Below the pieces are notes generated by a model that was not told where the DNA came from, did not search any database, and was given only the letters and a program-made list of their open reading frames with translations. Below are positions 15,790-25,461 of a stretch of DNA of 64,000 nt, piece by piece. The DNA comes from Collinsella aerofaciens. Its GTDB lineage: Bacteria > Actinomycetota > Coriobacteriia > Coriobacteriales > Coriobacteriaceae. The position numbers and the translations under genes were made by a program. The stretch is taken from NCBI RefSeq assembly GCF_902364355.1, contig NZ_CABJDK010000004.1, forward strand, positions 2,682-66,681, given 5' to 3'. How positions within the stretch are numbered: position 1 is the stretch's first letter; every line of letters starts with the position of its first letter.

Positions 15790-16716
15790 ATGGGCAACGC
15801 AATACCCGCAACCGACACCCAGCCCGTCTATCCGCACACCATGCGCCTGCAGCGCTTTTTGGCGCGTGCGGGCGTGGCGAGCCGCCGCGGCTCGGAGGAC
15901 CTGATGACCGCCGGCCGCGTGACCGTCAACGGCCAGGTCGCGACCGAACTAGGTACCAAGGTCGACGTCGACCGCGACCATATCGAGGTCGACGGCATGC
16001 CCGTCAAGCTCAACCAGGGCGCCGTGTACCTGATGCTCTACAAGCCGACCGGCTACCTCACCACCATGAGCGATCCGCAGGAGCGCCCTTGCGTGGCCGA
16101 CCTGGTCCCCCGCGACCGCTTTCCGGGACTTTTCCCGGTGGGCCGCCTGGACCGCGACACCACGGGCCTTTTGCTCTTTACCACCGACGGCGACCTGTCG
16201 CAGGACCTGCTGCACCCCAGCAAGCACGTCTACAAGACCTACCAGGCACTCGTTGACGGCCAGCTGTCCGACCGCGATCTAGACCCACTCCGCCGTGGCA
16301 TCGAGCTCGACGACGGCCTGTGCCAGCCGGCGATCTGCCGCGTCATCAACGCGCGCGAGGCCGAGGCCGTAGCTCCCCAAGGCATCAAGCCCGGCACCAC
16401 CGCCGTGGAGGTCATCATCCGCGAGGGGCGCAAGAACCAGGTCAAGCGCATGCTGAGCAAGATTCACCATCCGGTGATCCGCCTGCACCGCTGCAACTTT
16501 GCCGGCCTTGAGCTCGAGGGCGTGGCCAAGGGCTCGTGGCGCGAGCTCACCGACCGCGAGGTGCAGATCCTCAAGGCCGGTGGCATCCCGCCCAAGCAGG
16601 CCGTCGGCAAGCGCGCCGGCGCGGCGGCGACCAACGCCGCGACCCGCACGCGTCACCACGGCAGCCACGGCTCCGCACCCAAGCGCAACACCTACCGCGA
16701 GCGCTACACAGGCTAG
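15790..16716 (+). CDS. rluB: RluB-type 23S rRNA pseudouridine synthase
   Basis: 308 residues. An S4 RNA-binding domain comes first (MRLQRFLARAGVASRRGSEDLMTAGRVTVNG, residues 18-50), then the RsuA/RluB-type catalytic domain with VGRLDRDTTGLLLFTTDGDL near residue 118, which carries the catalytic Asp, and IREGRKNQVKRMLSKIHHPV near 215. The tail is basic and Ala/Thr-rich. It isomerises a uridine in rRNA, probably in the 23S helix modified by RluB. ATG 15790 with GGGGAG ahead is chosen; ATG 15754 and ATG 15841 are alternatives. Confidence 0.88.
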   Translation: MGNAIPATDTQPVYPHTMRLQRFLARAGVASRRGSEDLMTAGRVTVNGQVATELGTKVDVDRDHIEVDGMPVKLNQGAVYLMLYKPTGYLTTMSDPQERPCVADLVPRDRFPGLFPVGRLDRDTTGLLLFTTDGDLSQDLLHPSKHVYKTYQALVDGQLSDRDLDPLRRGIELDDGLCQPAICRVINAREAEAVAPQGIKPGTTAVEVIIREGRKNQVKRMLSKIHHPVIRLHRCNFAGLELEGVAKGSWRELTDREVQILKAGGIPPKQAVGKRAGAAATNAATRTRHHGSHGSAPKRNTYRERYTG

Positions 16717-16782
16717 GCAACCCGCCGCGCCCCAGCACCCGCGAACCATACCAGCACGTCAACCATCGAAAGGAAGCATTGC

Positions 16783-17469
16783 ATGATCGTCGCCATCGAC
16801 GGCCCCGCCGGTTCCGGCAAGTCCACCATCGCCAAGGAGATCGCCCGCCAGCTGGGCTTTAATAAGCTCGACACGGGCGCCATGTATCGCGCCGTCACCT
16901 TCGCCGCGCTCGACCGCGGCATCGATCTGGACGACGAGGCGGCTATCGACGCCCTCGCCGAGCAAATCGAGATTCGCTTTACCAACGGTACCGGCGAGGA
17001 CACGCGCCTGACCATTGACGGGCAGGACGCTTCGGCTGCCATTCGCACCCCGCAGGTCGACGCCAACGTGTCCAAGGTCTCGGCCTACCCGGGCGTGCGC
17101 GCCGCCATGCTCATCCATCAGCGCCGCGCCGCCGAGGATCGCGATATCGTGGCCGAGGGTCGCGACATCGGCACCGTCGTGTTCCCCAACGCACAGGTCA
17201 AGGTCTTTCTGACCGCCGACCCGCGCGAGCGTGCCCGCCGCCGCGTGCTGCAGCGTCACCAAAACGATGCCCAGCCGCTCACCTCCGAGCAGCTCGAGGC
17301 CGAGGTCGACGAGACCCTCGACGCCCTTAAGCAGCGCGACAAGCTCGACAGCAGCCGCGAGGTCGCGCCGCTCGTGCCAGCCGAGGACGCCGTGCACGTC
17401 GACTCCACCGCCCACACCATCGATGAGGTCGTCCGCATTATCGAGGACCTCATCAACCAAAGGAGGTAG
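16783..17469 (+). CDS. cmk: Cytidylate kinase
   Basis: 228 residues. P-loop DGPAGSGKSTIAK at residues 6-18, LDTGAMYRA near 31, AEGRDIGTVVFPNAQVKVFLTA near 125 and a lid with RxxRR (PRERARRRVLQRHQND). It phosphorylates CMP and dCMP with ATP. The gene lies between rluB and a plsC-like gene, an order seen in many Gram-positives. Ribosome binding site GAAAGGAAG. Confidence 0.95.
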   Translation: MIVAIDGPAGSGKSTIAKEIARQLGFNKLDTGAMYRAVTFAALDRGIDLDDEAAIDALAEQIEIRFTNGTGEDTRLTIDGQDASAAIRTPQVDANVSKVSAYPGVRAAMLIHQRRAAEDRDIVAEGRDIGTVVFPNAQVKVFLTADPRERARRRVLQRHQNDAQPLTSEQLEAEVDETLDALKQRDKLDSSREVAPLVPAEDAVHVDSTAHTIDEVVRIIEDLINQRR

Positions 17470-17472
17470 CCC

Positions 17473-18201
17473 ATGCGCCTGTTAAAGCAGACGCCCGAGG
17501 ATTACTACAACGCCCCCTATGCCGAGTTCCCGGCGCTCATCCGCGGCATCGTCGCCGTGGTCATGGGCATCCTGTGGGCCTTCTCCAAGCTCATGTGGCG
17601 TTGGAAGGTCGAGGACGCTGACCTGCTGTTTGAGCGCCAGGAAGGCCGCGGCAGCGTGGTCATCTGCAACCACACCTCGATGGCCGAGCTCTTGGCCGTG
17701 GAGACGGCGCTGTTCTTTGGGGGCCGTCGCATTCGTCCCATCTTTAAGTCCGAGTTCGCCAAGAGCAAGATTGTGCGCTGGGCCTTTAGCCGCGTTGGCG
17801 GCATCCCCGTGGAGCGCGGCACTGCCGATATGAAGTGCCTGCGCGCCGCCCAGCATGCGCTGCAGCGCGGCGAGGACGTCCTGATCTTCCCCGAGGGCAC
17901 GCGCATCCGCTCGCGCGAGATCAAGCCCGAGGTCCACGGCGGCTTTGCGCTCATCGCTCAGATGGGCAAGGCGCCCGTCAACCCGCTCGCCATCTGCGGC
18001 TGGTCCGACATCACGCCCGCGGGCAAAAGGCTCATGCGTCCCAAGAAGTGCTGGATTCGTGCCGGCAAGGCCGTCTCGCTTTCCGATGCACCGGCCGAGC
18101 TCAAGCGCAAGGAGCGCTTGGCTTGGTTTGAGTCCGAGGCCATGAGCCGCGTATACGCCATGCGCGACGAACTGTGCGCCGAGCATCCGGGCAGGTTCTA
18201 G
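17473..18201 (+). CDS. plsC: 1-acyl-glycerol-3-phosphate acyltransferase family
   Basis: 242 residues with one hydrophobic segment (IRGIVAVVMGILWAF). PlsC motifs are present: NHTSMAE near residue 67, GGIPVERGTADMK near 113, FPEGTRIRSREI near 138. Motif I usually reads H-x4-D; here it is H-x4-E, a conservative change of a catalytic residue. The enzyme places the second acyl chain on lysophosphatidic acid at the membrane. AAAGGAGG lies just ahead; the cmk stop is four bases upstream, and ispH follows two bases later, so this is one operon. Confidence 0.85.
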   Translation: MRLLKQTPEDYYNAPYAEFPALIRGIVAVVMGILWAFSKLMWRWKVEDADLLFERQEGRGSVVICNHTSMAELLAVETALFFGGRRIRPIFKSEFAKSKIVRWAFSRVGGIPVERGTADMKCLRAAQHALQRGEDVLIFPEGTRIRSREIKPEVHGGFALIAQMGKAPVNPLAICGWSDITPAGKRLMRPKKCWIRAGKAVSLSDAPAELKRKERLAWFESEAMSRVYAMRDELCAEHPGRF

Positions 18202-18203
18202 CC

Positions 18204-19103
18204 ATGAGCGAGAACGTGACGAACACCGCCGCGACTGCGTCCGACCAGGACGGCGCGCCCACCATCGAGATTGCAGCTCACGCCGGCACCTGCTACGGCG
18301 TACAGCGCGCGCTCGACATGGCGCTTGCCGCCGCGCCCCAGGCAGGGGAGAGCACTCAGGTCCACACCCTGGGTCCGCTCATCCATAACCCCATCGTGGT
18401 ACGCGAGCTCGCTGAGGCGGGCGTTGGCTTGGCCGACACCTTGGACGACGCCGCATCAGGCACCGTTATCATCCGCGCACACGGCGTAGTGCCGCAGGTG
18501 ATCGATGCTGCCCGCAAGCGCGACCTTAACGTCGTCGACGCCACCTGCCCCTACGTGAAGAAGGTTCATGTGGCCGCCGAGCGCCTGGTGCGCGAGGGCT
18601 ACCGCGTGGTGGTCGTAGGCGAGCCGGGTCACCCCGAGGTCGAGGGTATTCTGGGCCACGCCGGCAATGACGCGCAGGTCGTGAGCTGTGCTGCCGACGC
18701 CACCGCCTTGTCGCTCAAGGGCAAGGTGGGCCTGGTTGTACAGACCACCCAGACCGCGCAGAACCTCGCCGAGGTCGTGGCCGCTATCACCCCGCGCGTA
18801 CAAGAGCTTCGTGTGATCAACACCATCTGCGCCGCCACGAGCGAGCGACAACAGGCGGCAGCCACGCTTGCCAACCGCTGCGACTGCATGGTCGTGGTGG
18901 GCGGCAAGAACTCGGGCAACACCCGCCGCCTGGCGCAGATTTGCGCAGACGCCTGCGAGCGCACGTATCACATCGAGGAAGCTTCCGAGCTCCAGGCCGC
19001 GTGGTTTACCGACGCTCACCACATCGGCATCACCGCCGGAGCCTCCACCCCGCAAGAACACATCGAACGCGCCGTCGCGCGCATCAAGGAGCTTTGCCGC
19101 TAA
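18204..19103 (+). CDS. ispH: 4-hydroxy-3-methylbut-2-enyl diphosphate reductase
   Basis: 299 residues. The three cysteines that hold the iron-sulfur cluster are in AGTCYGVQRA, DATCPYVKKVH and NTICAATSERQ; other family blocks are LGPLIHNP, RAHGV, GEPGHPEVEG and SGNTRRL. It makes IPP and DMAPP in the last step of the MEP pathway. ATG 18204 follows the plsC stop by two bases. Confidence 0.95.
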   Translation: MSENVTNTAATASDQDGAPTIEIAAHAGTCYGVQRALDMALAAAPQAGESTQVHTLGPLIHNPIVVRELAEAGVGLADTLDDAASGTVIIRAHGVVPQVIDAARKRDLNVVDATCPYVKKVHVAAERLVREGYRVVVVGEPGHPEVEGILGHAGNDAQVVSCAADATALSLKGKVGLVVQTTQTAQNLAEVVAAITPRVQELRVINTICAATSERQQAAATLANRCDCMVVVGGKNSGNTRRLAQICADACERTYHIEEASELQAAWFTDAHHIGITAGASTPQEHIERAVARIKELCR

Positions 19104-19105
19104 TC

Positions 19106-20548
19106 ATGGACCAGACCGTACCCGCATACGCCGCCGAGGTGGCCGATTACGGGCGCAGCCGCGACCCCGAGCCGGGTGAAGGCGCGCTCGTAAAGAACGT
19201 GCGTCCCGAATCGCCCGCGTGGGATGTGGGTATCGAGCCGGGCATGCGCGTGCTCACGGTCAACGGCGAGCAGCTCACCGACATGATCGTATGGCTTTGG
19301 GAAGCCGACGACGACACCGTTGAGCTGGAGGTATTCGATCCGCGCGACGGCACCGTCACCCCCGTTGAGCTCGATCGTTTTCCCGGCGAGGACTGGGGCC
19401 TTGAGTTCGATGGCCCCATCTTCGATGGCATGCGCACCTGCGTGAACGCCTGCGTGTTCTGCTTTATGACCATGCTGCCCAAGGGCGGCCGTTCCACGCT
19501 CTACATTCGCGACGACGACTATCGCCTAAGCTTTTTACAGGGCAACTTTGTCACGCTCACGAACCTCACCGACAAAGATGTTCAAAACGTCATCCAACGC
19601 AACATGAGCCCCATGAACGTGTCGGTCCATGCCGTAAGCCCCGACGTCCGCCGCCGCATGATGGGCCGCAACGCCCAGCGCGGCATGGACGTACTCGAAG
19701 CCATCATGGCCGCCGGCATTGAGATTCATGCGCAGATTGTGCTGTGCCCCGGCATGAACGACGGCGAGGAGCTGGAAAAGACTCTGCGCTTTTGCGAGGA
19801 GCACGAGCAAATCACAAGTCTGGGCATTGTGCCGCTCGGTTTTACCAAGCATCAAAACCGTTTTAGCTGGTCCTACAGCGACGAGCCCGAGCTAGCGCGC
19901 GAGACCATTGCCATGATCCGTCCTTACCAGGATCGAGCCTACGAGCGCTTTGGCCGCCACACCTTCCAGATGAGCGACGAGTTCTATCTGGACGCCGGCA
20001 TCGATCCTCCCGAGGCGGACTTTTACGACGGTTACCCGCAGTACTACGACGGCATTGGCATGATCCGCTCGTATCTGGACGAGACCGACGACGTGCTTGC
20101 TGCCGACGCCGAGCGTCTGGCCCGCGTCCGCGAGGCCATCGCCGCCCGCAGCCAGCACCTGCTGTGCCTCTCGGGTGCCAGCGCACGCGACACGGTGGCC
20201 CGCTTTGTGGAGTCGCCCCAGGGACTCGCCGGCACTGTCACGGCCATCAAGAACCGCTACTTTGGCGGCAACGTGGACGTGACCGGCCTCATCGTCGCGT
20301 GTGACATTCTGGAGCAGCTGCCCCAAGATCTGTCGGGGGTTATGCTCTTTGTGCCTAAGCTCATGTTCAACGCTGACGGCATGACGCTTGACGAGTATCA
20401 TCGTGACGATTTACTCGCAAGCCTTACCAGTCGCGGTGCCGAGGTTCATGTGGTGTCGACCATGCCGCATGAGTTGCTCGATACCCTGGAGCATATCCTT
20501 GGCATTGTGTCCGCGGACTCTAACATTTCCACTGACCCTACCCATTAA
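19106..20548 (+). CDS. DUF512 family protein (PDZ plus radical-SAM-like)
   Basis: 480 residues. Residues 20-90 look like a PDZ domain (VRPESPAWDVGIEPGMRVLTVNG). Then comes CVNACVFCFM near residue 113 with the CxxxCxxC pattern, followed by LPKGGRSTLYIRDDDYRLSFL and NLTDKDVQNVI, all typical of DUF512 proteins, which resemble radical SAM enzymes. The function is not established. The gene starts two bases after ispH and is followed by der, the usual order in Coriobacteriia-like genomes. Confidence 0.85.
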   Translation: MDQTVPAYAAEVADYGRSRDPEPGEGALVKNVRPESPAWDVGIEPGMRVLTVNGEQLTDMIVWLWEADDDTVELEVFDPRDGTVTPVELDRFPGEDWGLEFDGPIFDGMRTCVNACVFCFMTMLPKGGRSTLYIRDDDYRLSFLQGNFVTLTNLTDKDVQNVIQRNMSPMNVSVHAVSPDVRRRMMGRNAQRGMDVLEAIMAAGIEIHAQIVLCPGMNDGEELEKTLRFCEEHEQITSLGIVPLGFTKHQNRFSWSYSDEPELARETIAMIRPYQDRAYERFGRHTFQMSDEFYLDAGIDPPEADFYDGYPQYYDGIGMIRSYLDETDDVLAADAERLARVREAIAARSQHLLCLSGASARDTVARFVESPQGLAGTVTAIKNRYFGGNVDVTGLIVACDILEQLPQDLSGVMLFVPKLMFNADGMTLDEYHRDDLLASLTSRGAEVHVVSTMPHELLDTLEHILGIVSADSNISTDPTH

Positions 20549-20558
20549 AGGAGAGCAG

Positions 20559-21893
20559 ATGAAACCTATCGTCGCCGTCGTCGGACGCCCCAACGTGGGC
20601 AAGTCCACGCTCGTTAACCGCCTGGCCCAGACCTCGGACGCCATCGTCCACGAGTCCCGCGGCGTCACGCGCGACCGCTCGTATCACACGGCCGATTGGA
20701 ACGGCCGCGAGTTCACCATCGTCGACACGGGCGGCATCGAGCCGCTCAAGAGCGATGACGTCTTTGCAACGTCCATCCGCGACCAGGCGCTCGCCGCCGC
20801 CGAGGAAGCCGCCGTCATCCTGTTTGTGGTCGACGGCCGCACCGGTGTCACCGAGGAGGACGAGTCGGTCGCCCGCATGCTCAAGCGCTGCGACAAGCCG
20901 GTCTTTCTGCTGGTGAACAAGCTCGACAACCCCGATCGCGAGAACGACAGTATCTGGGAGTTCTATTCGCTCGGCATCGGCGAGCCCACGCCGCTCTCGG
21001 CCCTGCATGGCCACGGCACGGGCGACCTGCTCGACGACATCGTGGCCCTGTTGCCCGAGGAGGAGGACGAGGTCGCCGATGAGTTCCCCGATGCGCTGAA
21101 CGTGGCCATCATCGGCCGCCCCAACGCCGGTAAGTCCTCGCTGTTCAACCGCATCCTGGGCGCCGACCGCTCTATCGTGTCCAACATTGCCGGCACGACG
21201 CGCGACGCCATCGACACCGTCGTGGAGCGCAACGGCAAGCACTACCGCATGGTCGACACCGCGGGCATCCGCAAGAAGAGCACCGTGTACGAGAACATCG
21301 AGTACTACTCGATGTTCCGCGGCCTGCGCGCCATCGACCGCGCCGACGTGGCGCTGCTCGTCGTCGACGCCTCCGTGGGCGTTACCGAACAGGACCAGAA
21401 GGTCATGGGTCTTGCCATCGAGCGCGGCTGCGCCATCGTGGTGCTGCTCAACAAGTGGGACCTGCTCGACGACGACCGTAAGCGCGAGGCCTGCATGGAG
21501 ACCATCGACCGCCGTCTGGGCGTCATGGCTCCCTGGGCCCAGTATCTGCGCATCTCGGCCCTGACCGGCCGCAGCGTCGAGAAGATCTGGGCGATGGTCG
21601 ACGCCGCCGAAAAGACGCGCTCGCAAAAGATCAGCACTTCGCGCCTCAATACGTTCCTCACCGACCTGCGCGAGTTTGGCCACACCGTGGTAGACGGCAA
21701 GCGTCGCCTGCGCATGCACTACGTGACCCAGACGGGCGTCAACCCGCCGACGTTCACGTTCTTCGTCAACCACAGCGACCTGGTCAACGACACCTACCAG
21801 CGCTACGTGGAGAACCGCATGCGCTCGACCTTCGATTTTGCCGGCACGCCCATTCGACTCTTCTTTAGGAAGAAGGAACAGAAGGATGCATAA
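20559..21893 (+). CDS. der: Ribosome assembly GTPase Der (EngA)
   Basis: 444 residues with two consecutive GTPase domains: GRPNVGKSTLVNRL near residue 8, DTGGIE near 55, NKLDNPDREN near 118; then GRPNAGKSSLFNRI near 187, DTAGIRKK near 234, NKWDLL near 299. A C-terminal KH-like domain ends in TPIRLFFRKKEQKDA. It is needed for 50S subunit maturation. AAAGGAGAG precedes ATG 20559. plsY starts inside its last eight bases. Confidence 0.97.
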   Translation: MKPIVAVVGRPNVGKSTLVNRLAQTSDAIVHESRGVTRDRSYHTADWNGREFTIVDTGGIEPLKSDDVFATSIRDQALAAAEEAAVILFVVDGRTGVTEEDESVARMLKRCDKPVFLLVNKLDNPDRENDSIWEFYSLGIGEPTPLSALHGHGTGDLLDDIVALLPEEEDEVADEFPDALNVAIIGRPNAGKSSLFNRILGADRSIVSNIAGTTRDAIDTVVERNGKHYRMVDTAGIRKKSTVYENIEYYSMFRGLRAIDRADVALLVVDASVGVTEQDQKVMGLAIERGCAIVVLLNKWDLLDDDRKREACMETIDRRLGVMAPWAQYLRISALTGRSVEKIWAMVDAAEKTRSQKISTSRLNTFLTDLREFGHTVVDGKRRLRMHYVTQTGVNPPTFTFFVNHSDLVNDTYQRYVENRMRSTFDFAGTPIRLFFRKKEQKDA

Positions 21894-22569
21894 TCCGATT
21901 CTGCTGACCGCCATCTGCGCCGTGGTCTCGTTCTTCATCGGGGCGATTCCGTTTGGCCTGATCTTGGGCCGTGTGTTCAACCACACGGACATTCGCAAGG
22001 CGGGCTCCGGCAACATCGGCACAACCAATGCGCTGCGCGTGGCCGGCCCTAAGGTGGCCGCGCTCACGTTGTTGCTCGACTGCCTTAAGGGCGCCATCTG
22101 CGTCCTTATCGCGCGTCCGCTCATTGCCGACTTGGGCTATGGCTTCCCCGTAAGCATCATGGCGCCCGGAGCCCCCGGCGATTGGATGCTCGGCGTCATT
22201 TGCCTGGCAGCGGTGTGGGGCCATATCTTCTCGCCCTACCTCAACTTCCATGGCGGCAAGGGTATCGCCGTGGGCTTGGGTGTCATCCTCGCCTGGTACT
22301 GGCCCATCGGACTATCGCTGCTGGGCATGTTTATCGTGGCCGTTGCCATCACCAAGTTTGTGTCGGTGGGCTCGCTTGCCGCGGCCATCGGCCTTCCCAT
22401 CGCCGCCTGCGCGGTCTTTCCGTACAGCAGCCTGGGCCTTAAGTTTTGCATGGCGATGATCGGCATCACCGTGGTGTGGGCCCATCGCGCGAATATCAAA
22501 AAGCTCACGTGCGGTAAGGAGTCCAAGCTCTCGTTTACCAAGCGCGTCACCGAGCCCGACGATAAGTAG
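21886..22569 (+). CDS. plsY: Glycerol-3-phosphate acyltransferase PlsY
   Basis: 227 residues with about five membrane helices. Motifs: RKAGSGNIGTTNALRVAGPK near residue 37, GHIFSPYLNFHGGKGIAVGLG near 108, and a C-terminal WAHRANIKKL. It transfers the acyl chain from acyl-phosphate to glycerol-3-phosphate. The start overlaps der by eight bases; gpsA, which supplies glycerol-3-phosphate, follows ten bases later, so the two act in sequence. Confidence 0.95.
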   Translation: MHNPILLTAICAVVSFFIGAIPFGLILGRVFNHTDIRKAGSGNIGTTNALRVAGPKVAALTLLLDCLKGAICVLIARPLIADLGYGFPVSIMAPGAPGDWMLGVICLAAVWGHIFSPYLNFHGGKGIAVGLGVILAWYWPIGLSLLGMFIVAVAITKFVSVGSLAAAIGLPIAACAVFPYSSLGLKFCMAMIGITVVWAHRANIKKLTCGKESKLSFTKRVTEPDDK

Positions 22570-22578
22570 GAGAGAGTC

Positions 22579-23586
22579 ATGAATGTTGCGCTGATTGGTT
22601 CCGGCTCCTGGGGAACCGCCGTCGCCGGCCTTGCCGCCGCGCGAGCCGAGCGCGTGACCATGTGGGCCCATAGTGAGCAGACGGCCACCGGCATCAATGG
22701 CGAGCACTGCAACCCCCGGTATCTGGTGGACTACGAGCTGCCCGGCAACGTCGTCGCCACGACGGACCTGGCGCAAGCGCTCGACGCCGCCGACGCCATC
22801 ATCTTTGCCGTGCCCTCCACGCACTTGCGCGACGTGTGCCATCGGGCAGCACCCTTCATCGCCGCCGATACCCCGGTGCTCTGCCTCACCAAGGGTATTG
22901 AGCCCGAATCCGGCCTGCTTATGAGCGAGGTCATCGCCAGTGAGATCGGCAACGAGTCGCGTGTCGCGGCGCTCTCGGGCCCCAACCATGCCGAGGAGAT
23001 CTGCCGCGGCGGGCTTTCTGCCGCCGTCATCGCCAGCAAAGATCCGCAGGTAGGGGAGACCTTTAAGGACCTGCTCCTATCCACGGCCTTCCGCATCTAC
23101 CTGTCGCAGGACATGACCGGCGTCGAGGTTTGCGGCGCCATGAAAAACGTCATCGCCATCGTGTGCGGCATTTCCGCCGGTTCTGGTGCGGGCGACAACA
23201 CGCTTGCCCTTATCATGACGCGCGGCCTGGCCGAGATCAGCCGTCTGGTGCACGCCCGAGGCGGTCAAGCTATGACCTGCATGGGGCTTGCCGGCATGGG
23301 CGACCTCATTGCCACCTGCACCTCCGAGCATTCGCGCAACCGCACCTTTGGCTACGAGTTTGCCCACGGCGTGTCGCTCGACGAGTACCAGGCACGTACG
23401 CATATGGTGGTCGAGGGCGCCGTCGCGGCCCGCAGCGTCAGCGAGCTCGCCCGTTCACTGGGCGTAGACATTCCGCTCACCTTTGCCGTGGAGCAAACGC
23501 TCTACAACGGTGTTACTTTGGATAGGGCGCTCGAGATTCTTACTGATCGCGTCCCTTCTCAAGAGTTCTACGGACTCACCGACTAG
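22579..23586 (+). CDS. gpsA: Glycerol-3-phosphate dehydrogenase [NAD(P)+]
   Basis: 335 residues. Rossmann start IGSGSWGTAVAGLAAA, then IIFAVPSTHLRDV, LCLTKGIEP, LSGPNHAEEI, the catalytic Lys in GAMKNVIAI near residue 190, and GMGDLIATCTSEHSRN. It reduces dihydroxyacetone phosphate to glycerol-3-phosphate for PlsY. Ribosome binding site AGGAGAG. Confidence 0.97.
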   Translation: MNVALIGSGSWGTAVAGLAAARAERVTMWAHSEQTATGINGEHCNPRYLVDYELPGNVVATTDLAQALDAADAIIFAVPSTHLRDVCHRAAPFIAADTPVLCLTKGIEPESGLLMSEVIASEIGNESRVAALSGPNHAEEICRGGLSAAVIASKDPQVGETFKDLLLSTAFRIYLSQDMTGVEVCGAMKNVIAIVCGISAGSGAGDNTLALIMTRGLAEISRLVHARGGQAMTCMGLAGMGDLIATCTSEHSRNRTFGYEFAHGVSLDEYQARTHMVVEGAVAARSVSELARSLGVDIPLTFAVEQTLYNGVTLDRALEILTDRVPSQEFYGLTD

Positions 23587-23604
23587 CGCAGAAAGGCTTC
23601 TACC

Positions 23605-24276
23605 ATGGGTTCCATCAAAATCGCTCCGTCCGTCCTTTCGGCCGACATGGCCAACCTCAAGGGCGAACTCGACAAGATCGCCGGCGCCGACTACGTGCAC
23701 TTCGACGTTATGGACGGTCACTTTACCGGCAACCTCACCTTTGGCGTTGACATCCTCAAGGCCGTCAAGCGTTCCACCAACGTCCCGGTCGATGCGCACC
23801 TGATGGTGTCGAACCCCGACGAGACGGTCGATTGGTACGCCGACGCCGGTGCCGATATGATCACCGTACACTACGAGGCCTCCACGCACCTGCACCGCAC
23901 GCTCACCCATCTGCAGCAGCGCGGCGTTAAGGCCGGCGTGGTGCTCAACCCCGCCACCCCTGTGTGCGTGCTCGAGAGCATCATCGACGTCGTCGATATG
24001 GTGCTGCTCATGAGCGTGAACCCGGGCTTTGGCGGTCAGAGCTTTATCCCGGGCACCATCGCTAAGCTCCACGAGCTCAGGGCCATGTGCGAGCGTCACG
24101 GCGTTTCGCCCCTCATCGAGGTCGACGGTGGCATTTCTTCCAAGAACATTGTCGAGGTCGTCAAGGCCGGCGCCAACGTGCTCGTGGCCGGTTCTGCCGT
24201 ATTTAAGTCCGAAGATCCCGCTGCCGAGGTTGCGCTGCTGCAGAAGCTGGGCAACGAGGCCGCACAGGAGGCATAA
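23605..24276 (+). CDS. rpe: Ribulose-phosphate 3-epimerase
   Basis: 223 residues, TIM-barrel: IAPSVLSADMANLK, YVHFDVMDGHFTGNLTFG with the metal-binding His and Asp, DAHLMVSNPD, MSVNPGFGGQSFIPG and EVDGGISSKN with the catalytic Asp. It interconverts ribulose-5-phosphate and xylulose-5-phosphate. It sits between gpsA and a cysteine desulfurase with short gaps. Confidence 0.97.
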   Translation: MGSIKIAPSVLSADMANLKGELDKIAGADYVHFDVMDGHFTGNLTFGVDILKAVKRSTNVPVDAHLMVSNPDETVDWYADAGADMITVHYEASTHLHRTLTHLQQRGVKAGVVLNPATPVCVLESIIDVVDMVLLMSVNPGFGGQSFIPGTIAKLHELRAMCERHGVSPLIEVDGGISSKNIVEVVKAGANVLVAGSAVFKSEDPAAEVALLQKLGNEAAQEA

Positions 24277-24282
24277 ACCCTT

Positions 24283-25461
24283 ATGACCGCAGGTCAAAAC
24301 CGCATACCCGTGAATCTTGACTATGCCGCCTCGACGCCCATGCGCGCCGAGGCGCTCCTTGCGCAGCGCGAGTACGACGACAGCGAGCTTGCCGGCGTCA
24401 ACCCCAACTCGCTGCATTCGCTCGGCCGCAAGGCTGCCGCGCGTCTGGAGGTTGCACGTCGCGAGATCGCCCGCAGCTTTGGCGCGCGCGTCCGCCCGTC
24501 CGAGATTGTACTGACCAACGGCGGCACCGAGGCAAACCAGCTGGCGCTGCTCGGTCTTGCCGAGGGCGCCCGTCAACGCGACCGTAAACGCAACCGCGTG
24601 ATCGTATCTGCCATCGAGCACGATTCAATTCTGGACAACCTGCCATTGCTGCGTGCCGCCGGCTTTACCGTCGACCTGGTGCAGCCCTGCCGCATGGGCT
24701 ACATTGAGCCTGCCACGCTTGTCGAGCTGCTAGGCGACGACGTGGCGCTCGTGAGCATCATGGTTGCCAACAACGAGACCGGCGTGGTGCAGCCCATCCG
24801 CGAGCTTGCCGCGGCCACGCATACCGTTGGCGCCCCGTTCCACACCGATGCCATCCAGGGGTATCTGCACATTCCGCTCGATGTCACCGAGCTGGGCGTC
24901 GACGCCATGTCCGTCGCAGCCCACAAGATTGGCGGTCCCGTGGCATCTGGCGCACTCTACCTTAAGAGCCGCACGCCGCTGCGCCCGCGCATCTTTGGCG
25001 GCGGACAGGAGGCCGGTCGTCGTGCCGGCACGCAAGACCTGCGAACGCAGCTCGCCTTTGCCGCTGCCGCCTCGTCTCTGACGCCCCATGTGGCTCAGGA
25101 GCGCGCGAAGCTGCAAGCCCTTTCCGACAAGCTCTACGCCACGCTTACGGCTCATCCGCGTATTCATGCCACCATGGGCGACTACGCACAGGCCGATCGC
25201 CTGCCGGGCATGGTGTCGATCTACGTTGATGGCATGGACTCCGAGGAGCTCATCGTCAAGCTCGATGCCGCCGGCTTTGAGGTTTCGGCCGGCTCGGCGT
25301 GCTCGAGCGGCAGCATGGACCCGAGCCATGTGCTCAGCGCCATGGGCATTGGTCGCGAGCAGGCACTAGGTGCACTGCGCATTTCCTTTGACGACCGCGT
25401 GAATCCGGACGATCTGGACGAGTTTGCCCAGACGCTGCTCTCGATCGCAGGTGCCGCATGA
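24283..25461 (+). CDS. Cysteine desulfurase, NifS/IscS family
   Basis: 392 residues of a class V aminotransferase: LDYAASTPMR near the start, TNGGTEANQLAL, IEHDSI, the PLP lysine in AAHKIGGP near residue 213, GGGQEAGRRAGTQD, and the sulfur-accepting cysteine in AGSACSSGSMDPSHVL near residue 342. It takes sulfur from cysteine for Fe-S clusters or thio-tRNA. No scaffold gene is adjacent, so the exact recipient is unknown. Its stop overlaps the next gene by four bases. Confidence 0.92.
   Translation: MTAGQNRIPVNLDYAASTPMRAEALLAQREYDDSELAGVNPNSLHSLGRKAAARLEVARREIARSFGARVRPSEIVLTNGGTEANQLALLGLAEGARQRDRKRNRVIVSAIEHDSILDNLPLLRAAGFTVDLVQPCRMGYIEPATLVELLGDDVALVSIMVANNETGVVQPIRELAAATHTVGAPFHTDAIQGYLHIPLDVTELGVDAMSVAAHKIGGPVASGALYLKSRTPLRPRIFGGGQEAGRRAGTQDLRTQLAFAAAASSLTPHVAQERAKLQALSDKLYATLTAHPRIHATMGDYAQADRLPGMVSIYVDGMDSEELIVKLDAAGFEVSAGSACSSGSMDPSHVLSAMGIGREQALGALRISFDDRVNPDDLDEFAQTLLSIAGAA

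Noticed and set aside
20538..22124. 528-codon minus-strand frame opposite der and plsY
   Set aside because: Der is clear by two complete GTPase domains on the plus strand.
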